In this document: positions 42,061 through 49,064 of the stretch, piece after piece
Layout of the letters: the number at the start of each line of letters is the position of its first letter
How positions within the stretch are numbered: the first letter of the stretch is position 1
Origin: Paenibacillus ginsengarvi
GTDB lineage: Bacteria > Bacillota > Bacilli > Paenibacillales > NBRC-103111
Reading direction: 5' to 3'
Assembly: GCF_003626695.1 (NCBI RefSeq)
Contig: NZ_RBAH01000040.1
Span: 1-56,813 of the forward strand
DNA length: 56,813 bases
The notes under the pieces: model-generated
Told to the model about the DNA's origin: nothing
Database searches by the model: none
What the model saw: the letters and a program-made list of their open reading frames with translations, nothing else
Position numbers and translations under genes: made by a program

Positions 42061-43677
42061 TTAGCGGATCACTTTGACGTCGGGGTCACCCGAAGTCGTG
42101 AATACAATCGCATCGTCGGACGCAAGCAGGCGCGAGATCGGGTCTGCCATCGCCAGCACCAGGCGGCCGGAGCCGTCCAGCACCATTGTTCTGTACTCCT
42201 CTTTCTCATCGAGCCGGCACACCATTTTCCCATTCAAAACCTGAACGCCGTCAAGACTACTCTGCAATACCAGCGTATCATCCCCGTCCGGATTTATCCG
42301 GTACAGCCGGTATTTCCCGTCGCCAGCGCTTGTTGTGTAATACACCTTATCGTCTATTCCGTCGAACCAGGATACCGCGTTTTCGGATAGCTTGCGCTCC
42401 CCTGTTCCGTTCAGAGCAGACGAGTATAAGGCATTGTCCGTATCCTTGACGTAATACAGCTTCTCGCCCAAAATCCGGAAGCGGCTCACTCCCGCGTTGA
42501 CGATTTTCTCCGTTTCGTTCGTCTGCAAATCGATTTTGTAAATTTGGTTCAAGTCACTGTAGCCATCCGGCGCGACTTTGGTTGCCCTTATATAAATATC
42601 GTCTCCGACTACCTCAGCGGAATCGCCGGTGCCGATGCCGTCAACGATGTAGCCGGAATTGCCGGTACTTACATACCGGCTGTAATACATATGCGAATCT
42701 CCTACGGTTTTCCCGCGCTCATCGTTTTGCCCCGGCGCTGCAAGTGACAAGTTATTGCCTCCGGGAGAATTGGGACCGAGCGCGATGATCAAGGTGCCGT
42801 AAGGCGTTTTTTTGAAATCGGTATAGCCGTGAAATTTGAATTTCTTCTCGCCTTTCCCGTCCTCGTTCACTTTTACATACGTATTCGACCCCATTAGATT
42901 GGAGCCTAAAAAATAGGAAAACCAAAGCTCGTTATCGAGAATTCGGAAATGGATCGTTTTCCTCGGAAAATCGTTTCCGGCAAGAAACTCGTACGAATAA
43001 ACAAGTTCTTTTTCGGACGGATTCTTAAGGGGTGTCCGGTACACCTGATTCGTACTCGCCGCCGTTTCGGCAAAGTAATAATACCCTTTATACAAGGCAA
43101 CCTCGTTGTCGCTTGCGTATGTAGGCAGGTCCGGAATCAGAATTTGCGGGTTGCGGGAGCGAATGTCCAATCCCCTGGCGTCATCATAGCGGTATTCCCA
43201 GTCGAATTCGTCATGCGCAAACCGCCAGGTTAGCGGAAAGTAAGTGACATCCCGGAAGCTCAACAGCGGATACGGTTCCTTCGAATTATCGATCGACTTG
43301 CCGTTAATCGTAATCGCTGAACCCGAGATTTCCGCGTTGTACGAAGCCGCATTGCGACGATCGGCTTGGTAGGATACGTACGGAGAGCTTACCGGGCCCT
43401 GAGCGATGCGAAGACCGCTCTCCGGCGTCCATGCAGCCTCCAGCCCGAGCAGCCGCGAGTCGCTCCACGTCATCGGGAAATAAGTAATATCCTTGTAAAC
43501 GAGCAGCGGATATTCGCGATACGTTTGATCCACCGCATGCCCGTTCAGCGATACTTGAAAATCCGGTAAGCTCACCCGAACTCCCGTCGAGGCAGCCCTG
43601 CCCTCCACAGCCGGAGCAAGCAAACTGAAGATTACAGCAAGTGCGGCCGCGCAGCCCGCCCATTTTCTTCTCACCAA
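42061..43677 (-). CDS. Secreted protein with stalk-like repeats and propeller-like region
   Basis: 538-aa exported protein. A basic signal peptide with probable cleavage near GRAAS (residues 26-30) is followed by two repeats of the copper-amine-oxidase N-domain (stalk) type, each ending in a similar phrase (YREYPLLVYKDITYFPMTWS and EPYPLLSFRDVTYFPLTWRF); about residues 180-535 contain repeated short strands such as GEKLYYVKDTD, DDKVYYTTS and DGKYRLYRINPDG, typical of DUF5050 beta-propellers. AAGGAGAGGGG precedes a TTG-GTG pair; the TTG is used. Cell-surface carbohydrate or peptidoglycan binding is likely. Single gene. Confidence 0.78.
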   Translation of the reverse strand: MVRRKWAGCAAALAVIFSLLAPAVEGRAASTGVRVSLPDFQVSLNGHAVDQTYREYPLLVYKDITYFPMTWSDSRLLGLEAAWTPESGLRIAQGPVSSPYVSYQADRRNAASYNAEISGSAITINGKSIDNSKEPYPLLSFRDVTYFPLTWRFAHDEFDWEYRYDDARGLDIRSRNPQILIPDLPTYASDNEVALYKGYYYFAETAASTNQVYRTPLKNPSEKELVYSYEFLAGNDFPRKTIHFRILDNELWFSYFLGSNLMGSNTYVKVNEDGKGEKKFKFHGYTDFKKTPYGTLIIALGPNSPGGNNLSLAAPGQNDERGKTVGDSHMYYSRYVSTGNSGYIVDGIGTGDSAEVVGDDIYIRATKVAPDGYSDLNQIYKIDLQTNETEKIVNAGVSRFRILGEKLYYVKDTDNALYSSALNGTGERKLSENAVSWFDGIDDKVYYTTSAGDGKYRLYRINPDGDDTLVLQSSLDGVQVLNGKMVCRLDEKEEYRTMVLDGSGRLVLAMADPISRLLASDDAIVFTTSGDPDVKVIR

Positions 43678-43805
43678 CTAACGTCCCCTCTCCTTAGGTA
43701 ACACTTCTCTTATAGACGCTTATTTTTGGCGAAAGTTCAAAATGATCCCAACATTTTATGGGGCGGGCTTGTTCGGTATTCCTGTAAGCCGTTTTTTGGC
43801 AAACG

Positions 43806-43831
43806 AAAAATGGGACCCTGCAAGGGTCCCA
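43806..43831 (-). terminator. Terminator of the Gfo/Idh/MocA gene
   Basis: Minus-strand stem TGGGACCC/GGGTCCCA with short loop and five T residues. It overlaps the gene by none and starts 5 nt past the stop. Confidence 0.85.
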
Positions 43832-43835
43832 TCGG

Positions 43836-44816
43836 TCAAACAAGCTGCTCGCAGCCCGTCTCATGCGAACGGTACGCCGCATCCACGGCGGCGGCGACGG
43901 ATTGCCCGTAAACTCCGGAGGCGAGCCGGCCGCTGCCGCCGCAAACGGCGAGCAGCATGTCGCTCCACTGAGCGGCGAACGGCTCGGGCAGCTCGCCGAG
44001 CTCCACCGGCTCGTAGCCGCGCCCGGCTCCGCCGATCCACAGCGATTGCTGCCCGTCCAGCTTGAGCTGGCCGCCGGTAAACAGCAGCTCCGTCTCGTTG
44101 ACCGACACATTCCGGTAGCCGCATAACGAGACGACGGCCGGTACGCCGGAGGCGGTCTGGAGGTACAGCAGGCCGCTGCCCTCAACGTCTCCGCGATCGC
44201 CGTAGTAGGAGACATCCGCCTTTACTTTCGTCACCGGGCTGCCCGTAAGCCACTGGATTTTATCGATCGAATGGCTGCCGAGATTGCGGACGACGCCTCC
44301 GCCGGATCGGGCCCGATCCAGAAACCAGGCCGGACGTTCCTCAGGATAGTAAAAATGATGCCTCCGGTCGTTAATCATAACAAGCTTGCCGAGGCTCCCC
44401 GATTCGACGATCTGCTTCGCCTTCACAACCGCCGGGAAATAATGCTGCATATGCCCGACGAAAATAACGACGCCGCAGCGTTCTCCCGCCGCATTAATGT
44501 CGGCGCATTCCGCCGCGTCCATCGCCATCGGCTTTTCCAGCAGCACGTGACAGCCCTGTTCGGCGCACCAGATCGCCGCCTCCTTGTGCAGAAAATGCGG
44601 CAGCGTAATGACGACGATATCCGGGCGCTCCTCGCTGACCATGCGGCGGTAATCCTCGTAAGGCTTCGCTCCGTACGCCTCCCCGAGCTCTCGCGCCCGC
44701 TCTTCGTCGATATCCGCGACCGCAGCCAGCTTCGTATACTCGTTTTCGTGAAGCGTCCTCATATGAATTTTGGCAATGATACCGGCACCGATGACAGCCG
44801 CTTTGTATGTTTGCAT
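43836..44816 (-). CDS. Gfo/Idh/MocA-family oxidoreductase
   Basis: NAD(P)-dependent sugar or inositol dehydrogenase-like enzyme, 326 aa. Rossmann motif AVIGAGIIAKIH at the N-terminus, the conserved catalytic-dyad lysine in LLEKPMA (near residue 95), and the GSHSIDKIQWLTG segment with the substrate-binding His. ATG start; a purine-rich GAGAGAGGGAGAGAAGC stretch upstream supplies the binding site. It follows, after a terminator, the GntR/solute-binding operon on the same strand, so it may belong to the same sugar-use set though on a separate transcript. Confidence 0.9.
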   Translation of the reverse strand: MQTYKAAVIGAGIIAKIHMRTLHENEYTKLAAVADIDEERARELGEAYGAKPYEDYRRMVSEERPDIVVITLPHFLHKEAAIWCAEQGCHVLLEKPMAMDAAECADINAAGERCGVVIFVGHMQHYFPAVVKAKQIVESGSLGKLVMINDRRHHFYYPEERPAWFLDRARSGGGVVRNLGSHSIDKIQWLTGSPVTKVKADVSYYGDRGDVEGSGLLYLQTASGVPAVVSLCGYRNVSVNETELLFTGGQLKLDGQQSLWIGGAGRGYEPVELGELPEPFAAQWSDMLLAVCGGSGRLASGVYGQSVAAAVDAAYRSHETGCEQLV

Positions 44817-44840
44817 GCTTCTCTCCCTCTCTCTTTAGCC

Positions 44841-44876
44841 AAAAAAACGAACGCCGGACTTTTCGGGCCGGCGCTC
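44841..44876 (-). terminator. Terminator of the GntR/solute-binding operon
   Basis: Minus-strand stem GAGCGCCGG/CCGGCGTTC with a 9-nt loop and seven T residues, about 135 nt past the lipoprotein stop. Confidence 0.8.
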
Positions 44877-45009
44877 ACGCATTGGTACCTAACCCATCTT
44901 TCCTGCGCCGCGGTTACCTGCAGCTCGTCGAACGAAACGGAATAGGCGGGTGGCAGCTTCGTTTTTGTCCCACACGGCAACAAGCCGAATCATATGCAAG
45001 CCGGACGGG

Positions 45010-46335
45010 TTATTTCAGCAAATCGGCCAGACTTTTATCGAGCTTCTCGCCCGCCTCGCGAAGCGCCGTATTCGTATCCTTCGTACCGAGCACGACGTTC
45101 TGGTAAGCATCGAAAAACGCAGTATGTCCCGGGCTTTGTCCTCTTACGATTTCCACCTTCGTCAGCGCGGACGGGGCGAACTTTTCCGGGAGCAGCGCCT
45201 TGACGTTTTTGTTTTTGAGCAGAGGCACTTCCTGGCCGAACTGGCTCATACCCGCCACCCGGTCTTTCAGGATCGGCAGCATGCCTTTGCGGGCCAGATT
45301 GTTTTGGAATTCCTCCGATGTCATGTAAGCGATTACATCAAAAGCGTCTTCTTTGTGCTTGCTCGTCTTCGTAACGTAGAAATAGGTCGGATACGATTGC
45401 GGACCGACGCCGGGCTTATCGGCCAGCTGCGGGAATGTAGCGATATCCCAATTAAACTGATCCTTGAGCGTCGAGAGCGCGAGAACGACAAAGTGAAGCA
45501 GCATCGCGGCCGACTGGTCCTGGAAAAACATTTTTTGCTGGGCGGCAAGACTCCACGTCTGCGCGTTCAGACCGTTGCCCGGAATCTGCGCCACGCTCGT
45601 CAGAAGATTAAACGCCTTGCCGAACTGCTCGGACGTAAATACCGACTTTTTCGTAGCCGCGTCGAGATACGCCGCCGAGTATTGGTTCAGCACGATATTG
45701 GCGGACGACGACATCACGAGCCCTTTGTAGTCGATGCCGCCCTCGGACCGCGACAGACGCTTCGCCATATCCTTCAGCTGATCCCAGGTCAGCCCGTCTT
45801 TCGGATATTCGACGCCGAACTTGTCGAACAAGTTTTTGTTGTAGAACAGGCCAAGCGTGTTCGTAAATACCGGAAGGCCATACATGCCGCCGCTGGCAAA
45901 CCCTTTTTGCAGCTCTACGGTGGACGGCTCCAGCTTGCTCAAATCGTACTTCTTCGTCTTGATCATGTCGGAGATGTCGTATTGGTAGCCGTATGTCGTC
46001 AGCGTGTCCGCCTGCCCGATCGACATAAACAGGACGTCGATCGTTTGCCCGGAGGCGACGACGTCCGCTACCTTGTTCGCGCCCGCCGGGAGATGTTTGA
46101 CCGTGATGTGGGGGAATTTTTTCTGAATCATATTGCCGAACGTATCCATAAAGGTTGCGTCGTAGTCGGCCACTTGCGAGTAAAATACGAGCTCCACCGG
46201 CTCCTTCTTCTCAGGCGCCTTGCTTCCTGCATCGCCGGCCGTTTGCGTTCCCGCGTCTTTCGTTCCTCCGGAACACGCCGTCGCCGCCAGCACCATCGCC
46301 GTGGCTGCGGTTATCAGCTTGATCTTGTTCTTCAT
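45010..46335 (-). CDS. Lone solute-binding lipoprotein in operon with a GntR/solute-binding regulator
   Basis: Extracellular sugar-type receptor, 441 aa. Signal peptide with lipobox ATAC (Cys near 21 from the chosen ATG), then a MalE-like fold with GLPVFTNTLGLFYNKNLF and DGLTWDQLKDM. The ATG follows GGGGG at nine bases; a TTG nine bases upstream is the other possibility. No permease or ATPase follows; transcription likely ends at the hairpin before the oxidoreductase. It begins 26 nt after the stop of a GntR regulator that itself carries a solute-binding domain, so receptor and regulator are cotranscribed and may recognise the same or related ligands. Paralogue of the lipoprotein at 30.4-31.8 kb. 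Confidence 0.9.
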   Translation of the reverse strand: MKNKIKLITAATAMVLAATACSGGTKDAGTQTAGDAGSKAPEKKEPVELVFYSQVADYDATFMDTFGNMIQKKFPHITVKHLPAGANKVADVVASGQTIDVLFMSIGQADTLTTYGYQYDISDMIKTKKYDLSKLEPSTVELQKGFASGGMYGLPVFTNTLGLFYNKNLFDKFGVEYPKDGLTWDQLKDMAKRLSRSEGGIDYKGLVMSSSANIVLNQYSAAYLDAATKKSVFTSEQFGKAFNLLTSVAQIPGNGLNAQTWSLAAQQKMFFQDQSAAMLLHFVVLALSTLKDQFNWDIATFPQLADKPGVGPQSYPTYFYVTKTSKHKEDAFDVIAYMTSEEFQNNLARKGMLPILKDRVAGMSQFGQEVPLLKNKNVKALLPEKFAPSALTKVEIVRGQSPGHTAFFDAYQNVVLGTKDTNTALREAGEKLDKSLADLLK

Positions 46336-46361
46336 TCCGATCAACCCCCGAATCCATATAT

Positions 46362-47741
46362 TTAGGTTATAACCGTTAACTGTTTGCCGAGTCTTTCACA
46401 CAGTTCCTCTTCATCCAGCAAATCGGCCCAGTATGCTTTCAGCTCCTTCTCGAGCTTCCGAAGCGAATTGTACGAAATGTTCAAATCGCCGTGAGACCGC
46501 AAGGAGGACATAATTTCGCGGAACATCAAATATCTGGACGGACGATGCCCCGAGCTGCTGCTTGCGAGGCTAGCGTCCATGTACGCCGTGCCCAGGCTCG
46601 GAAGGCTGAACGTACGATCGCGAATGACGCTTTGCGCATCGCCTGACGTCAAATAGTCGATGAACAGCAGCGCCTCCTCTTTGTGCACGCTGTGACGGCC
46701 AATCCCGATACCGAGCGAAATGACGAGCGTTCGCATTTCTTCAATTGTGGGAACGGGCGAAATATCGAACTCGATGTCCGACTGTCTCCAGCCGTTCATG
46801 CCCATATAGCTGCTGAGCGTCATGGAAACTTTGCCTTCGAGGAACATCCGGTCGATGTCCTCATGACTTTCCGACAAAAACAAGGGAAACGCCTTGCGGT
46901 TATGAATGATGCGCTTGCTGATCTCCATGCTGCGGAGCAGCTTCGTGCCGCGAAGATCTCGCAGCTGTCCGCCTTCCCATTCGAACCGTTCCCCGCTTTG
47001 CAGCAAAAAGACGGGCCAGCGGTTTTGCGACGGCACGTGGAAGCAGAAGCCGTACCGGCCTTTGCCGTCCGACAGCTTCTCGGCTGCGGTCATCAGATCG
47101 TCCCACGTCCAACTGCCGTCAGGCTCCAACATGCCGTTCTCGCGAAAATGATCCTTGTTGTAGCAGAGCATGATCGGCGAAAAGATGAGCGGCTGCATAA
47201 GCAAATGTCCGCGAATGGTGAACAGCCGGGAAATATGCGGGTACAAGTCGGGCTTCTCCGCCAGTGGCTCCAGCAGATCAAACGAAGCATTTTCGGATAA
47301 ACTTTGCAGCTGATAATTTTCGAGCATCAGTACATCGCCGGCGAATCCTCCGTATGCCGGGTCGATCGACGCAGTCCCTTCTTGCAACACCGTTTGCACC
47401 GAAATCCAGGGGTACTTGCGATGAAAACCTTCAAGCAGCCGGGCCAGCTCCAAATTGCGGAACGCCAGCTGATGACAAACCAGCCTCAGTTTCACAGGAG
47501 GGCGGGTAGCCGCGACGCGGTTGCCCACTCGCGCAACCTTCTCGATCCAGCCTTCCTCTACAAGCTGCTCCAGTCCGGCGCGAATGGAATTGTTGCTCAT
47601 GCCGAATCTTGTCACCAAAGCCTTCTCCGAAGGCAGATTATCGCCCGGCTTAAAGCCGCCCTCTATAATTTCATTTCGCAACGTGCTGACCATTTGCTCC
47701 AATTGGCGATGAAATTGCTCTTTCGTTGGTCTTCTTCTCAT
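46362..47741 (-). CDS. GntR-type regulator with C-terminal solute-binding sensor domain
   Basis: 459-aa cytoplasmic regulator. GntR winged helix at about 10-70 (GDNLPSEKALVTRFGMSNNS, AGLEQLVEEGWIEKV), then an ABC-type solute-binding fold at about 85-450 (MLCYNKDHFRENG, SWTWDDL, NRWPVFLLQSG). No export signal. It aligns with the regulator at 4.6-6.0 kb over its whole length. An ATG five codons upstream is possible, but the N-terminus aligned to its paralogue and a GGAG nine bases ahead favour the start used. It is cotranscribed with a solute-binding lipoprotein. Two 18-bp direct repeats flank its promoter and are probable operators, so autoregulation is likely. Ligand unknown. Confidence 0.88.
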   Translation of the reverse strand: MRRRPTKEQFHRQLEQMVSTLRNEIIEGGFKPGDNLPSEKALVTRFGMSNNSIRAGLEQLVEEGWIEKVARVGNRVAATRPPVKLRLVCHQLAFRNLELARLLEGFHRKYPWISVQTVLQEGTASIDPAYGGFAGDVLMLENYQLQSLSENASFDLLEPLAEKPDLYPHISRLFTIRGHLLMQPLIFSPIMLCYNKDHFRENGMLEPDGSWTWDDLMTAAEKLSDGKGRYGFCFHVPSQNRWPVFLLQSGERFEWEGGQLRDLRGTKLLRSMEISKRIIHNRKAFPLFLSESHEDIDRMFLEGKVSMTLSSYMGMNGWRQSDIEFDISPVPTIEEMRTLVISLGIGIGRHSVHKEEALLFIDYLTSGDAQSVIRDRTFSLPSLGTAYMDASLASSSSGHRPSRYLMFREIMSSLRSHGDLNISYNSLRKLEKELKAYWADLLDEEELCERLGKQLTVIT

Positions 47742-47850
47742 CGTTTTTTTCTCCATGCTCCGCTTAGGCGGTTTCTTTCCATCTTACCATGAGTGTATGG
47801 CGATTCGCCCTCCCTTCGGCGCTCTTTCCATTACTGATTTTTAAAATTAA

Positions 47851-47868
47851 ATAATATTATGAATCAGT
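47851..47868. promoter_or_regulatory. Direct repeat 1 (candidate GntR operator)
   Basis: AATAATATTATGAATCAG; identical at 16 of 18 positions to repeat 2. It lies about 30-45 bp downstream of the expected transcript start of the GntR operon. Confidence 0.5.
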
Positions 47869-47903
47869 ATCGAAAACAACGCCAAACCATTCCTATAATC
47901 CTC

Positions 47904-47932
47904 ATATTAATGGACCAAAACCGGATCGTCAA
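47904..47932 (-). promoter_or_regulatory. Promoter of the GntR/solute-binding operon
   Basis: Minus-strand TTGACG (47927-47932) and TAATAT (47904-47909) with a 17-bp spacer, lying between the two direct repeats. Confidence 0.55.
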
Positions 47933-47964
47933 CTTTATTTTAATGAGTCAATTGTCATATTATC

Positions 47965-47982
47965 AATAATTTTATGAACCAG
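47965..47982. promoter_or_regulatory. Direct repeat 2 (candidate GntR operator)
   Basis: AATAATTTTATGAACCAG, 114 bp from repeat 1 (about 11 helical turns) and upstream of the promoter. The spacing on one helix face would allow looping. Confidence 0.5.
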
Positions 47983-47994
47983 TTAAATGACAAC

Positions 47995-48040
47995 AAAAAA
48001 GAGAGCACCTCAGGCATGTCTAAATGCCTTCGAAGCTCCC
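47995..48040 (-). terminator. hmoA terminator
   Basis: Minus-strand hairpin (AAGGCAT/ATGCCT core with further pairing) ending in six T residues, about 25 nt past the hmoA stop. Confidence 0.75.
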
Positions 48041-48063
48041 TCCGCTACGCGCTTTTCGATGAA

Positions 48064-48381
48064 TCAGGCTTTCTTCTTGACCGCTTTCACATCGTACAGT
48101 CCGCCTTCCGAGCTGACGACATACTCTGGCTTCGGCTTGCCGCGGCTCGCCCGATGACCGGCAATATGCGCCTCGCTTTTCTCCCAGTTTTTCCAATGCT
48201 CTTCCGATTCCCAGCGGATCAGTACGATTACTTCTTCATCGCCGCTCCGTCCCTTTTTCACCATAACGGTCAGATCGACAAAGCCTTCCTGCTTCTCGAT
48301 AATGCCTTCTCCGCTAAAACGGTTGACGACCTGCTCGGCGTTTCCTTCGGTAACGATCGTTTTCCTCATCTGAACGAACAA
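48064..48381 (-). CDS. hmoA: Heme-degrading monooxygenase, HmoA/IsdG type
   Basis: Small dimeric ferredoxin-like-fold monooxygenase (105 aa) that opens the heme ring to release iron. The sequence follows Bacillus HmoA (YetG) as I remember it: RFSGEGIIEKQEG, RRGDEE-like SGDEEVIVLIRWESEEHW, EAHIAGHRASRGKPKP. The frame opens ten codons earlier, but GAGAGGAG stands nine bases before the TTG whose product begins (M)FVQMRK, matching the family N-terminus. Transcription from a promoter with a perfect Fur box indicates induction under iron starvation. Single gene with a terminator. Confidence 0.9.
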   Translation of the reverse strand: MFVQMRKTIVTEGNAEQVVNRFSGEGIIEKQEGFVDLTVMVKKGRSGDEEVIVLIRWESEEHWKNWEKSEAHIAGHRASRGKPKPEYVVSSEGGLYDVKAVKKKA

Positions 48382-48423
48382 TACGCACAGCTCCTCTCCA
48401 AATCCTATCAACCTCCATTATAT

Positions 48424-48452
48424 ATGATAATGATAATGATTATCATTGTCAA
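48424..48452 (-). promoter_or_regulatory. hmoA promoter
   Basis: Minus-strand TTGACA (48447-48452) and TATCAT (48424-48429) with a 17-bp spacer that is filled by the Fur box. Confidence 0.75.
48431..48445. promoter_or_regulatory. Fur box
   Basis: TGATAATGATTATCA is a perfect 7-1-7 Fur operator. It lies inside the spacer of the hmoA promoter, so Fur-Fe(II) would block transcription. Confidence 0.92.
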
Positions 48453-48485
48453 ATAAACCGGTTAAGCAGAATTAAAGAAGGAATG

Positions 48486-48512
48486 CAAAATACCCGCCCT
48501 GTTAAGGCGGGT
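48486..48512 (-). terminator. Terminator of the DUF2277 gene
   Basis: Minus-strand stem ACCCGCC/GGCGGGT with a 7-nt loop and a TATTTT tail, 25 nt past the stop codon. Confidence 0.8.
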
Positions 48513-48536
48513 GCAACGGTTCGAACGGGCTCCGGT

Positions 48537-48815
48537 TTATTTCGTCGTTCCGCCGAACCGCTTCAAATTACGGGCACGGGCACGCTCGATCTCTACTTCC
48601 CGGCTGCGGGGCTCCGCATTCGTTACGAGAGATCCGAGCATCGTCCGGGCTACCTCGGTCACGTCCCGAACCGCCTGGTGAAATACCGCCTCGTTCGCCT
48701 TGGACGGTGTATTGAAGCCCGACAGCTTGCGTACGAACTGGAGCGCTGCCGCTTGAATTTCGTCATCCGTCACGGGCGGATCGAAGTTGAACAGCGTTTT
48801 AATGTTTCGGCACAT
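48537..48815 (-). CDS. DUF2277-family protein
   Basis: 92-aa small protein starting MCRNIKTLFNFDPPVT and containing LQFVRKLSGFNTPSKANE, which are the signature parts of the widespread DUF2277 family. AAGGAG precedes the ATG. Soluble, no signal peptide. Function unknown. It stands alone between hmoA and an ABC exporter operon. Confidence 0.9.
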   Translation of the reverse strand: MCRNIKTLFNFDPPVTDDEIQAAALQFVRKLSGFNTPSKANEAVFHQAVRDVTEVARTMLGSLVTNAEPRSREVEIERARARNLKRFGGTTK

Positions 48816-48946
48816 TCGCGATTCTCCTTTCCTTGCTTTCTTGGTTTATATTATACCAAAAGCTTCGGATCGAAGTCTTTCGACGAAGTGCATTCGTGTT
48901 TTAGCGGTAGCTTTTGTATGCGGGGTGGCGAACACTGAGGACCGAG

Positions 48947-48973
48947 CTTAACGGAACCGAAACTTCCGCTAAG
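48947..48973. repeat. Hairpin repeat, variant copy
   Basis: CTTAACGGAA (48947-48956) and TTCCGCTAAG (48964-48973) pair with one G-U; the CGGAA/TTCCG core is that of the TAGCGGAA repeat just downstream. Confidence 0.55.
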
Positions 48974-49001
48974 CGGTGCATCCCACTGCCGGACCGGCCC
49001 A

Positions 49002-49024
49002 TAGCGGAACAAAAAGTTCCGCTA
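49002..49024. repeat. Dispersed TAGCGGAA hairpin repeat, copy 2
   Basis: Arms TAGCGGAAC and GTTCCGCTA around AAAAA. It lies 40 nt past the yheH stop and could double as that operon's terminator on the minus strand, where the loop is TTTTT. Confidence 0.7.
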
Positions 49025-49064
49025 CCCTCCACCCCCAAATCATGCTACCTTAACGCAACCTGCT

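Larger units (their letters stand above)
47742..48063. other. Control region of the GntR/solute-binding operon
   Basis: About 320 AT-rich bases with no gene. They contain the promoter, two direct-repeat operator candidates and an 8-bp inverted repeat TACTGATT-N22-AATCAGTA (47833-47870) overlapping the first repeat, and the hmoA terminator at the right end. Confidence 0.6.

Noticed and set aside
41968..43831. Two similar hairpins with GGGACCC/GGGTCCC cores as a repeat family
   Set aside because: Both sit right at gene ends with T-tails and are explained as intrinsic terminators of similar sequence.
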